A stretch of 64,000 nucleotides of DNA, from positions 372,001 to 436,000 of the forward strand of contig NZ_LKKO01000001.1 of assembly GCF_001455965.1 (NCBI RefSeq), in the 5' to 3' direction. This document shows, piece by piece, positions 9,781 through 17,594 of this stretch. Numbering within the stretch: the first letter of the stretch is position 1; every line of letters begins with the position of its first letter. This DNA comes from Methylobacterium sp. GXS13 (lineage in GTDB: Bacteria; Pseudomonadota; Alphaproteobacteria; Rhizobiales; Beijerinckiaceae). Below the pieces are notes generated by a model. The model was not told the origin of the DNA, did no database searches, and was given only the letters and a program-made list of their open reading frames with translations. Made by a program: the position numbers and the translations under genes.

Positions 9781-10449
9781 ATGTGTCGGTTGGTTCGTTT
9801 CGCCTCGATTGTTGCCGCGGCAGGGGTCGGCGCCCTGGCAATGAGTGGGTCAGCCTGGGCTGGCCCGGAGATCACCCTCGCGGCGATCGCCACGGGCCGG
9901 CTCTACATCGTCGGGACGACGGAGCGTCCACACATGCCCGTGGTGCTGGAAGACAAGTTCCGTACCGAGTCGGACGATAAGGGCAGGTTCCAATACGAGC
10001 TCGTCTATCATCCAGCTCGCTGCATTGTTACCGCGACCATGGACGGCAAATCCGTCGAGGCGGTCGTCAGCAATTGCAGCCAGCGTTGTGAGGTCGTCCC
10101 GCAGAGCGCCGGGACCGGTGCGACCCCTGCAGCCGCGTCGCTGCCGGCCATTCCGGGACGATCGGAGCTTCCCGCCGCTGTGGGGCTGCAACAGCCAACA
10201 CGATCGCCGCAGTCCAACAAGGCTACCGCCGCGCCTCCGCCGGCCAACGCCGGTGCCGCTGCATCTCCACCGGCTGCGACAGCCCCATCAAAAAAGGTTC
10301 AGATCGAGCGGCCTCCACGGCCACCGCATCGACCCGCCACCCAAGCGCCGGCGCAGGCCCGGCCGGTGCAACCTGTAAAGCCAGCGCGAAAGCCTCGGCC
10401 CTCGCCGCAGGAAGCGCCAGACGACACGGGGCCACCGATCGCGGATTGA
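9781..10449 (+). CDS. Secreted proline/alanine-rich hypothetical protein
   Basis: 222 residues. The N-terminus has a Sec-type signal peptide (hydrophobic IVAAAGVGALAMSG, then a cleavage-like SAWAGP). A compact region around residues 30-105 resembles a small beta-rich fold (LYIVGTTERPHMPVVLEDK, RFQYELVYHPARCIVTA) and contains three cysteines. The rest is low-complexity Pro/Ala/Lys-rich sequence. The N-terminal strand pattern suggests an extracytoplasmic beta-sandwich, but I do not recognise a family. No partner gene is adjacent. Confidence 0.7.
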   Translation: MCRLVRFASIVAAAGVGALAMSGSAWAGPEITLAAIATGRLYIVGTTERPHMPVVLEDKFRTESDDKGRFQYELVYHPARCIVTATMDGKSVEAVVSNCSQRCEVVPQSAGTGATPAAASLPAIPGRSELPAAVGLQQPTRSPQSNKATAAPPPANAGAAASPPAATAPSKKVQIERPPRPPHRPATQAPAQARPVQPVKPARKPRPSPQEAPDDTGPPIAD

Positions 10450-10885
10450 TTGGACGCGCCGTCGCGGTTGAAGCGTCAGCGAAAGCGGTGGCACGCGATC
10501 GACCTCGGTTAACAGTCGCGCTTTTCAAGACTCAGGACCCGTTGTCGGTCTCCTGGGGTGCAGTCGTCTGCCGTCAACGGGCACGCTGGGAAGCGGGCGT
10601 CCGGCGCCTCGGCTTTCGAACATCACCGTGTGGCGTGCATTACGCTTTGCTGCACCGCACTCCGCGGCAGATGCTGAACGTCTGCCCCCTTGCGGTGACG
10701 GTGGCAATACCCACCGTCAGCCGGAGGTTCGGATCCGCTGCGAGCGTGTCTCACTACAGACGTCGAGCCCAAGGCGAGAAACCGCCTGCGATTCTTAGGT
10801 GTGCCAGAACACGCCCATTTTAGAAACTTGGGCATACATCAGGGCCACGCCGCGAACACAGTCGCGGACCTGATGGAGTCTAAAA
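10450..10885. other. Stretch without a supported gene
   Basis: About 430 bases between the secreted protein and the small membrane peptide. The open frames present lack family resemblance and good ribosome binding sites. I see no tRNA or recognisable mobile-element remnant. Confidence 0.4.
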
Positions 10886-11002
10886 ATGACCTTCGCGACC
10901 CGCTTAATCATGGCCGCCACTGCGACGATCACCGCCGTCGCGATCCTCGCCGGCACTTATGTGCAGGCCATGGGCCTCGCCCTTCCGTCTCATTTCCTCT
11001 GA
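10886..11002 (+). CDS. Small single-pass membrane protein, 38 residues
   Basis: ATG at 10886 is preceded by GGAG at 10875-10878 with 7-base spacing. The frame runs 38 codons to TGA 11000-11002. The peptide begins MTFATRLIMAATATITAVAI and continues LAGTYVQAMGL, so a positively charged start is followed by roughly 18 apolar residues: one transmembrane helix with a likely cytoplasmic N-terminus, or an uncleaved signal-like peptide. Function unknown; there is no recognisable neighbour to suggest a role. Confidence 0.5.
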   Translation: MTFATRLIMAATATITAVAILAGTYVQAMGLALPSHFL

Positions 11003-11130
11003 TGTCCGCGATCGAGCCGTCGAAGCATCCGGTGCTCCGTCGCTTCGAACAGAAATGTACTCTGCGTCCTGGGTGCAGGCGATAGTCGCAGGCATAAACT
11101 CGGTCATCAACGGCGCTGAGAGGGTTGCCG

Positions 11131-11469
11131 ATGCCGTCAAGCTATCCTCTACGCGGTCGTGATCTGCATTGGGGATGGGGCCCGCTCATCCTTTCGGGCA
11201 ACGAACGCCTTCGCAAAAAATCGTCGACCCCCGAATTGTATGAACGCAAGTGCTGTCGATGCCACAACGTTTGCAATCTACGCCAACGGCGTTTGATCGG
11301 CCCCATGGCTTGCGAAACCTGTGGTCTGGTACTGCCCATCGCGATCGAAGAGTTGGTTGCCGCGCTCCCAGATGCCGTACGCAACCGAGCACTCCGGATA
11401 CGGATTGGCCGTGACCGGGGCCCGGCGGTCTCGAGCGTGACGCGTTTCGTCGCTGGTCACGGTCAATAA
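11131..11469 (+). CDS. Hypothetical protein with CxxC...CxxC zinc-ribbon-like motif
   Basis: ATG 11131 follows GAGAGGG at 11118-11124 with 6-base spacing, a strong site. The 112-residue product contains ERKCCRCHNVCNLRQRR and then GPMACETCGLVLP, which is two CxxC pairs about 20 residues apart, as in small zinc ribbons. A charged C-terminal tail follows. No family was recognised. It sits in a gene-poor pocket, so it could be a recent acquisition or a relic; the good start site and paired cysteines favour a real gene. Confidence 0.45.
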   Translation: MPSSYPLRGRDLHWGWGPLILSGNERLRKKSSTPELYERKCCRCHNVCNLRQRRLIGPMACETCGLVLPIAIEELVAALPDAVRNRALRIRIGRDRGPAVSSVTRFVAGHGQ

Positions 11470-12041
11470 ACGAGCCGGTACCGTTACGGCACAGCCCTCT
11501 CGACTTAGATCCTGATTCAGTCTCAAGCGGTCCGGCCGCCGTCATACCGGTCAAGGGATGAGCGTCGGCGAGCCCATATGTGATCCCGCACCCGATCCGG
11601 TCACGCCCAATACCGTGCTGCCGGCATCGTCAGCGAAGAGCAGACCGGTGTAAGCAGCAATCACCAGCCCGTCCAGCCGACCGCGGGCCCGTTTGTCTGC
11701 GTTTACGAAGCCGGTGACGACGTCCAGAGTTATGCCAGCGGGCTTGCAGTACTAAAACGGGACAAAGATCATTTGATAGCCGTTGAGTGAATCGCAGTTC
11801 CAGCCGCCGTGTTCGCCCACAAACGCACCCCTTCGGCGTGCTTGAGGCAAACCGGTGCCTGCTGTGAATGCTATCCCAAGCGCGGCGAAATGCGGGCTCG
11901 GCGAGGAGTCCGGCATTATCGCCTGGGCTGTGTCGTTTTCTAAAACCCGCGTTCGGCACCACTATTGCCGAGACGGGGTGGTATCGCCATTTCTTGTGTC
12001 ATTCGTAGACAGCCGGCGAAGTGCAGTTCAGGATTGAGCCG
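11470..12041. other. Stretch without a supported gene
   Basis: About 570 bases. Both strands carry short open frames, but none has a convincing start or resembles a protein family. No RNA gene or inverted repeat long enough to suggest an insertion sequence was seen. Confidence 0.4.
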
Positions 12042-12293
12042 ATGGCCGCTGCATCAATAGAGAAGCCGCTCGATGTCGGGGGCCCGATGAGCCGTCGAGC
12101 AGCTGCGCTCGCGAACATCAAATGGTTTCGCGCCCTCGCTTGGCGCGTGCTACGCGATGGCGGCCCCCAAGCTGACCTACGCGCTGCCAACGCCCGCGCG
12201 GCGGCGCGCATCATTCTCCGCCAGGCGAAACGCGACGCGCTCGTGAAGCAAATGGCGTGGGAGGCTCTGCGGGGGGACCGAGTATTGCCATGA
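12042..12293 (+). CDS. Small basic hypothetical protein
   Basis: 83 residues from ATG 12042 (AGGA about 9 bases upstream). The product is rich in Ala and Arg (MSRRAAALANIKWFRALAWR, then ANARAAARIILRQAKRDALV), predicted mainly helical and strongly basic, with no membrane segment. I recognise no family. The helical periodicity and start site make it plausible, but in high-GC DNA this composition can occur by chance. Confidence 0.35.
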   Translation: MAAASIEKPLDVGGPMSRRAAALANIKWFRALAWRVLRDGGPQADLRAANARAAARIILRQAKRDALVKQMAWEALRGDRVLP

Positions 12294-12569
12294 CGCCTGC
12301 TGTCGTTACGGCGCCGACGGGGATGTAGCTGCCATTGCACGCGTCCGCGTTCAGTATCAACCGATGCGGCAGAAGTCGGTCGGTCGCGTATTGATAAAAG
12401 ATGGGTCAGCTGCGCACGGAAAGCGTTGGACAAGCAATCTTATGTGTCACGTCCTGTCGAAATAAGACAGCTTGTCGCCGCGGCTCTCGTTCGCCGAATT
12501 TCAAAAACGCAAAGTCGGGGCTGCCGTCGGAGGTTATGGTCGGTCTTCGACAGCCCCATTCTAAGTCGA

Positions 12570-12968
12570 TTAGCGCTTGAACTTACCGTCGTACTTGAAC
12601 TCCGGCGCGGACTTCAGCTGATCTTTAGTTGCGCCGATGATGGCTTTCCACTTCTTGGCGTCGGCATCATAGCCGAGGGCCACGGAGGAAGGCGAGACGG
12701 CGACGTAGTGCTCGCCCATGCCGAGGAAGCCGCCGACAGAGATGATGTATCCAACCAGCTTATCGTGGACGATCGCCAGATCCTTGATTTCGCCGACAGT
12801 GTTGTTCGCCGCGTCGGTGATGTTGAGGCCGATCAGGTTGTAACTCAGCACCGCGTCCTGCGGCACACTTTCGAACTTGGGGGCGACTGTCGGAGGCGTG
12901 TCGTTGGCAGCGAGGGCAGGCCCGGCAAGGGCGGTTACGGCGAGAGTAGCGAGGATGAGGCGACGCAT
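12570..12968 (-). CDS. Exported PRC-barrel domain protein
   Basis: 132 residues from the ATG at 12968, which has GGAG a few bases upstream and starts a clear signal peptide (MRRLILATLAVTALAGPALA). The mature part fits a PRC-barrel: LIGLNITDAANNTVGEIKDL, VGYIISVGGFLGMGEHYVAV, then a short C-terminal tail. PRC-barrel proteins of this secreted type are common in Hyphomicrobiales and often linked to stress, but their role is unclear. A longer in-frame extension to 13166 exists and was rejected because it precedes the signal peptide. Confidence 0.85.
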   Translation of the reverse strand: MRRLILATLAVTALAGPALAANDTPPTVAPKFESVPQDAVLSYNLIGLNITDAANNTVGEIKDLAIVHDKLVGYIISVGGFLGMGEHYVAVSPSSVALGYDADAKKWKAIIGATKDQLKSAPEFKYDGKFKR

Positions 12969-13205
12969 CGAGATCTCCGGCGGCCCGGGATGGGCGCGGA
13001 TGAATGACGCATCGACGTCCATCGTTCCGACACCTCGCAGAAATGTTAATGCGCGGAACATGAAATTGACTTTGGACATCCGCGAGCAGTCGCGATTGTA
13101 CCGCCCGACGGCCGGGACAGTTCGGCCGGACTGAGCCCATACCGTCCCTGGCCAGGAGCGATTCACGAACGCATGTCCCAGTGATGCGGTTCGAGTGCGG
13201 GCGTG

Positions 13206-14123
13206 ATGAAACGAGCGAAGGTTTCAGCGGCATTGCCGGAGCATGCGACCGATACGGTCGCGATCTTCCGTCAGACGGGCGCTTGGATCGACGGAATGAT
13301 CGGCGTCGCGATCTTCAGCGCCTCATTGGTTGCGACTCGCCTGGCCCTCACCGGTATGGATGCGCTGTTCCTCAGCGCAGCGCGTGCAGCGTTAGCAGGG
13401 CTGGCAGGTGCGGCCGCGCTGTTGATCATGCGGGAAAAGTGGCCGCGCGGCAGCGACGCCGGCGCGCTCGCCATCGTGGCCAGCGGCGTCGTGGTGGGGT
13501 TTCCGGTCCTGACCGCGCTGGCGCTCCGAACCGTTAGCGCGGCCCACGGCACCGTCTTCGTCGGCTTGCTGCCGCTCTCGACGGCGCTGTTTGGCGCCTT
13601 GCGCTCGGGGGAGCGTCCATCGGCAGCCTTCTGGGTCCTGTCGGTGCTGGGCGCGCTCGTGACGGTGGGCTTCGCCGCCCGCGGGCTTGACGGACCGCCC
13701 GGGCCGGGGGATGCCTTCATGCTTGCGGCGATCCTAGTCTGCGGGCTCGGCTACGCCGAGGGCGGAATCCTGGCGCGGAGGCTCGGCGGCTGGCAGGTGA
13801 TCGCCTGGGCGACCGTCCTGTCGCTGCCGCTCTCCCTGCCATTGGCGCTCGTGCTGAGCCCCGCCAATCCCGAATCGATCCCGCTCCCGGCCTGGGCCGG
13901 CCTTGGCTATGTCGCGCTGTTCAGCATGCTGATCGGATTCGTGTTCTGGTACCGGGCGCTCGCTCGGGGCGGCATCGCGGCAATCGGCCAGCTCCAGCTG
14001 CTGCAGCCGTTCCTGGGGCTGGGGATCGCCGCCCTGGTGCTCGGCGAGCGGATCGAACCCGCAATGATCGCCGCGGCCATTCTCGTCGCCGCTTGCGTCG
14101 CCCTGGCGCGACGCTTGGCGTAA
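13206..14123 (+). CDS. EamA/DMT-family transporter
   Basis: 305 residues with about ten hydrophobic segments in two repeats, the layout of EamA (drug/metabolite transporter superfamily) permeases. Typical stretches: FSASLVATRLALTGMDALFLS in repeat one and GYVALFSMLIGFVFWYRALA, GIAAIGQLQLLQPFLGLG in repeat two, the latter close to the family signature. Substrate cannot be told from sequence; relatives export amino acids or metabolites. A GTG immediately before the ATG (13203) is an alternative start. Confidence 0.88.
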   Translation: MKRAKVSAALPEHATDTVAIFRQTGAWIDGMIGVAIFSASLVATRLALTGMDALFLSAARAALAGLAGAAALLIMREKWPRGSDAGALAIVASGVVVGFPVLTALALRTVSAAHGTVFVGLLPLSTALFGALRSGERPSAAFWVLSVLGALVTVGFAARGLDGPPGPGDAFMLAAILVCGLGYAEGGILARRLGGWQVIAWATVLSLPLSLPLALVLSPANPESIPLPAWAGLGYVALFSMLIGFVFWYRALARGGIAAIGQLQLLQPFLGLGIAALVLGERIEPAMIAAAILVAACVALARRLA

Positions 14124-14132
14124 GTTGAGCGT

Positions 14133-15077
14133 TCAGCCAGCCTTCGCCACCACCTCGATATCCCGGTCAAGCCCGCTCTCAACCTTGAACTCGCGCGTGT
14201 ACACTTGGCCATCGTGGCGGGCGATCAGGACATAGTCGCCCTCAGCCAAAGTTACTTGCGGGAAGGCGCCGATCGCCTCGCGAATCGTATCGCCGCCGGG
14301 CGTTAGGACCGAGAAGGCAGTGCCCGCATAGGCCTCGGCCCCGGGCGCCTCCACGAGCTTCAGCGTGACGGTCGCGGCACGGTGATTGAGAGTGGCCTCG
14401 GTTACCTTGCCGTTCTCGACGCGCAGATCAGCGCGCTGGATTGCGTTGGACTCCCCGTAGGTCGAGACGACGTGATACGTACCTTCTGGCAGGCGCAGGA
14501 TCTCGCCCGCCTTGATGCCTGACCGAACGAGGCGGCCCTCGGAATTGGTCCCCACCGGCACGAACACCGAGAACGAGACCTGGGCGGGCGGAATCTTCTG
14601 GTCACCGACGGCGCCTGCGAGCTTCAAGGCGCCGGCCGCGACCCGGAGTGTGTCAGTGGCGGGTTGACCGCCCATCACGATCCGTTTCGAGGCGCTTGCG
14701 AAGCCGTAAGTCACGGTTGCCACGTAGGCGCCCGGGGGGAGGGTAAAACTTGGCTCTGCTTCGGTGGAACGGCCCACGATCGATGGCCGGGTGCCGTCAC
14801 CACGATCCTCGTAGATCCGCCAAGCCAATCCCTGGCGCAGGGGCACGCCCGCCCCAGACAGGAGTGCCGACAGGGAGAGCTGGGCCTCCGGCTCAGCCGG
14901 TGGCATGCTGGGCGGCAGAGTCGGGCTGGTGATCGATGGGGAGGGCAGGGGATCGCCGAGGCGGTTCTGAAACACGCCCTGCTGCGCCGGCACGTTCGCC
15001 GGCAGGAGATGGGCCGGCAAGAGGATTGCCACCGCCATCGCTGCAAGCCTCACGCGCATCGGTCGAATCCTCATCAA
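14133..15077 (-). CDS. Exported repeat-containing hypothetical protein
   Basis: 314 residues. An N-terminal signal sequence (VRLAAMAVAILLPAHLLPA) precedes a Pro-rich linker and then about three beta-rich repeats, each with a phrase like LPPGAYVATVTYGFASASKR, LPEGTYHVVSTYGESNAI or LAEGDYVLIARHDGQVYTR. These resemble surface-exposed carboxypeptidase-regulatory or PEGA-like beta-sandwich repeats. No enzyme motif is visible. Likely a periplasmic or outer-surface structural protein. It is divergent from the nitroreductase gene and ends 9 bases from the convergent transporter gene. Confidence 0.7.
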   Translation of the reverse strand: MMRIRPMRVRLAAMAVAILLPAHLLPANVPAQQGVFQNRLGDPLPSPSITSPTLPPSMPPAEPEAQLSLSALLSGAGVPLRQGLAWRIYEDRGDGTRPSIVGRSTEAEPSFTLPPGAYVATVTYGFASASKRIVMGGQPATDTLRVAAGALKLAGAVGDQKIPPAQVSFSVFVPVGTNSEGRLVRSGIKAGEILRLPEGTYHVVSTYGESNAIQRADLRVENGKVTEATLNHRAATVTLKLVEAPGAEAYAGTAFSVLTPGGDTIREAIGAFPQVTLAEGDYVLIARHDGQVYTREFKVESGLDRDIEVVAKAG

Positions 15078-15195
15078 GCCTCAGTTGGTGCCCGCCTGTG
15101 CCTTCGGACCATGGCGGCGGCAAGGCCGCATGCTCTTCCACCAGCGGGCCCTGCATGCCACATCCGGGGCCCGATTTCCCGGCGGGACAGGACGC

Positions 15196-15759
15196 ATGAA
15201 CGCCACCCTCGACCTCTTGACGACGCGCCGCTCGGTGCCGCCCCTGTTGCTCGACGGCCCTGGGCCGGACCAAACCCAACTCGAGACGATCCTGACCGTC
15301 GCCTCCCGGGTGCCCGATCACGGCAAGCTGGCGCCCTGGCGCTTCATCGTTATCGCGGATACGGCCCGGGAGCGGGTCGGCGAGACCATTGCGGCGACGT
15401 TCGCGGCTGACAATCCCGAGGCGCCCCCCGAGCGATTGGCCCAGGAGCGCGGCCGCCTGATGCATGCACCGGTCTCCGTCGCGGTGGTTTCCCGCGTCGG
15501 GCCACATGTGAAGATCCCCGAATGGGAGCAGCTGCTCTCGGTGGGTGCCGCCACGATGAACCTGGTGATCGCGGCCAACGCCTCCGGCTTCGCCACGTCC
15601 TGGCTGACGGAGTGGTACGCCTACGATCGCCGGGTGCTGGACGCGCTGGGCCTCGCGCCGTCCGAGAAGCTCGCCGGCTTCGTGCATATCGGTCGGGCGC
15701 GCGAGGTGCCGTCCGATCGGCCACGGCCGAGTCTTTCCGAGATCGTGACCTATTTCTGA
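15196..15759 (+). CDS. Nitroreductase family protein
   Basis: 187 residues from ATG 15196, where the conserved LDLLTTRRSVPP begins. It is an FMN-dependent NAD(P)H oxidoreductase of the NfsB/YdjA type: VASRVPDHGKLAPWRFIVI binds FMN, and LSVGAATMNLVIAANASGF with TSWLTEWYAYD forms the dimer/flavin face. The short length and the HGKLAPWRF motif resemble YdjA-like nitroreductases. A flavin reductase gene follows after 26 bases, so the two may work in one redox unit. Confidence 0.88.
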   Translation: MNATLDLLTTRRSVPPLLLDGPGPDQTQLETILTVASRVPDHGKLAPWRFIVIADTARERVGETIAATFAADNPEAPPERLAQERGRLMHAPVSVAVVSRVGPHVKIPEWEQLLSVGAATMNLVIAANASGFATSWLTEWYAYDRRVLDALGLAPSEKLAGFVHIGRAREVPSDRPRPSLSEIVTYF

Positions 15760-15785
15760 TCTGATTGGTCTCAGAAGGCGCACCC

Positions 15786-16415
15786 GTGCATTACGATCTT
15801 GATGTCCCGCGCGAGGCGCGCACCCTGCCGCACAGCCCCCTGAAGGCGATCGTGGCGCCGCGGCCCATCGGCTGGATCAGCGCCATGAGCCGGGAGGGCA
15901 AGCTCAACCTCGCGCCCTACTCGTTCTTCAATGCGGTGGCGGACAACATGGTGGCGTTCTCGTCCTCGGGCCGGAAGGACGCCATGACCTTCGCGGAAGA
16001 GGGGGCCGAGTTCGTCTGCAGCCTAGCGACCTGGGATCTGCGCGACGGAATGAACGATTCCTCGGCGCCGCTGCCGCGCGGCGAGAGCGAGTTCGCCTTC
16101 GCCAAGCTGGAGACCGCCCCCTCGCAGAAGGTGCGCCCGCCTCGGGTCGCAGCTTCGCCCGCCGCCCTCGAATGCCGGTGGCTACAGACCGTCCCGCTGG
16201 TGCCGCTCGGTGGCGGCGAAGCCGAGAACTTCCTGGTGATCGGGCAGGTGGTGTCGATCTACGTCGACGAGCAATTCGTCTCGGACGGCATGGTCGACAC
16301 GGCGGCGATGCATCCGATCCTGCGCGGCGGCTATTTCGATTACTTCCGCGCCACTGCAGACAACAGGTTCCAGATGCGCCGGCCGAAGGGCGCCGCCGAG
16401 TTCACCGGGTCCTGA
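15786..16415 (+). CDS. Flavin reductase-like, FMN-binding split-barrel protein
   Basis: 209 residues. GTG 15786 is chosen because AGAAGG lies 7 bases upstream (15773-15778) and the conserved domain begins soon after (SPLKAIVAPRPIGWISAMS). LNLAPYSFFNAVADNMVAFS and DAMTFAEEGAEFVCSLAT are characteristic of the flavin reductase-like/FMN-binding split barrel family. It probably reduces or binds FMN for an unknown partner; the upstream nitroreductase is the obvious candidate, but this is inference from position. Confidence 0.86.
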   Translation: MHYDLDVPREARTLPHSPLKAIVAPRPIGWISAMSREGKLNLAPYSFFNAVADNMVAFSSSGRKDAMTFAEEGAEFVCSLATWDLRDGMNDSSAPLPRGESEFAFAKLETAPSQKVRPPRVAASPAALECRWLQTVPLVPLGGGEAENFLVIGQVVSIYVDEQFVSDGMVDTAAMHPILRGGYFDYFRATADNRFQMRRPKGAAEFTGS

Positions 16416-16478
16416 AGCCGGATCCCGCAGTGCAGCTTCGATTGAGGAGTTGTTTACCATAAGCAGCGCAAGTTCTCG

Positions 16479-17594
16479 GTGTCCTCAGACCCCGTGCGCG
16501 CCCGGATGTTCCTGTTCACCACACCGTCCAGCCCACCGGAGAGCAGCCCGCCCGCCCAGGCGCGGGCGGCGGCGGGCTCGGCCGCCTCCGGGCCGGTGGT
16601 CCAGGCGATCCGCGACGGCGCGATGGCGAGTGGCGCCGGCTTCGACTACCTCCTGGCGACGGCCCGGCGCGAATCTGCCCTCGACCCCGCCGCGAAGGCC
16701 AAGCCGTCCTCGGCCACCGGCTTGTTCCAGTTCATCGAGCAGACCTGGCTCGGGGTGATGAAGAATGCCGGGCCGAAGCTCGGCCTCCAGGCGCATGCGG
16801 ACGCGATCACCCGGCAGTCGGACGGGACCTACACCGTTCCGAATCCCGACCAGCGCCAGGCGATCCTCGACCTGCGGCGCGATCCGAAGATCTCCGCGAC
16901 GCTGGCCGGCGCCCTGACGCAGCAGAATTCCGATGCGCTCGCCGTGGCGCTCGGGCGCGAGCCCACCTCGGGCGACCTCTACGCGGCGCATGTCCTGGGG
17001 GCGAAGGGCGCGGCCGCGCTGATCTCGACCGCCCGCGCCTTCCCGGCCCGCGCCGCCGCCCTCGATCTGCCGGAGGCGGCCGCCGCCAACCGGGGGCTGT
17101 TCTACGACCGGACCGGCCGGCCCCGCAGCGCCGCCGAACTCTATGCCAGCCTCTCGGCCGCCGCGCAGGGCGCCGCCGCCACGGACCTGACCGCCTTGCG
17201 CCAGGACGGCGCCCCGGCGACCCAGGCGGCCACGGCCTATGCCAGCACCGCCACGGCGTTCGGCGGTACCGCGGACCTGCGCAGCCTGTTCCAGACCGAC
17301 CAGCGCGGGCCGGCATCCGACGCGACGGCGCGCCTATGGCAAGCCCGCAATGCGGCGCCGCCGAACCAGCACGCCCCGCCGACCTATTTCCCGCGTTCGG
17401 ACGCCGAGGCCCCGCAGAGCGTCGCCGCCATCGAGCCGACGACCACCGCCGCTCTCGCCGAACCGGCACCGACCCCAGCCGGTGCCGCCCTCGTCAACCC
17501 GCCGCTGCCGCCCCGCCGCCCGACCGAACTCGCCGGCGCGGGATCCACCCCCGGCATCAGGACCAACCTGTTCGCCCCCCGGAGCGGCCCATGA
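16479..17594 (+). CDS. Lytic transglycosylase-like protein
   Basis: 371 residues, GTG start (ATG at 16506 is an alternative). Residues about 35-90 have the SLT-like pattern: FDYLLATARRESALDPAAKA, with the probable catalytic Glu in ARRESAL, then SSATGLFQFIEQTWL. This fold cuts the peptidoglycan glycan chain. The helical core runs to about residue 230; the remaining third is Ala/Pro-rich and ends PLPPRRPTEL. No classical signal peptide is visible, so export may be unusual or the true start differs. Its stop overlaps the next ATG (ATGA), so it is coupled to the DUF2336 gene. Confidence 0.8.
   Translation: MSSDPVRARMFLFTTPSSPPESSPPAQARAAAGSAASGPVVQAIRDGAMASGAGFDYLLATARRESALDPAAKAKPSSATGLFQFIEQTWLGVMKNAGPKLGLQAHADAITRQSDGTYTVPNPDQRQAILDLRRDPKISATLAGALTQQNSDALAVALGREPTSGDLYAAHVLGAKGAAALISTARAFPARAAALDLPEAAAANRGLFYDRTGRPRSAAELYASLSAAAQGAAATDLTALRQDGAPATQAATAYASTATAFGGTADLRSLFQTDQRGPASDATARLWQARNAAPPNQHAPPTYFPRSDAEAPQSVAAIEPTTTAALAEPAPTPAGAALVNPPLPPRRPTELAGAGSTPGIRTNLFAPRSGP

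Noticed and set aside
11055..11162. 35-codon frame overlapping the start of the CxxC gene
   Set aside because: No ribosome site precedes its ATG and it overlaps the better-supported gene.
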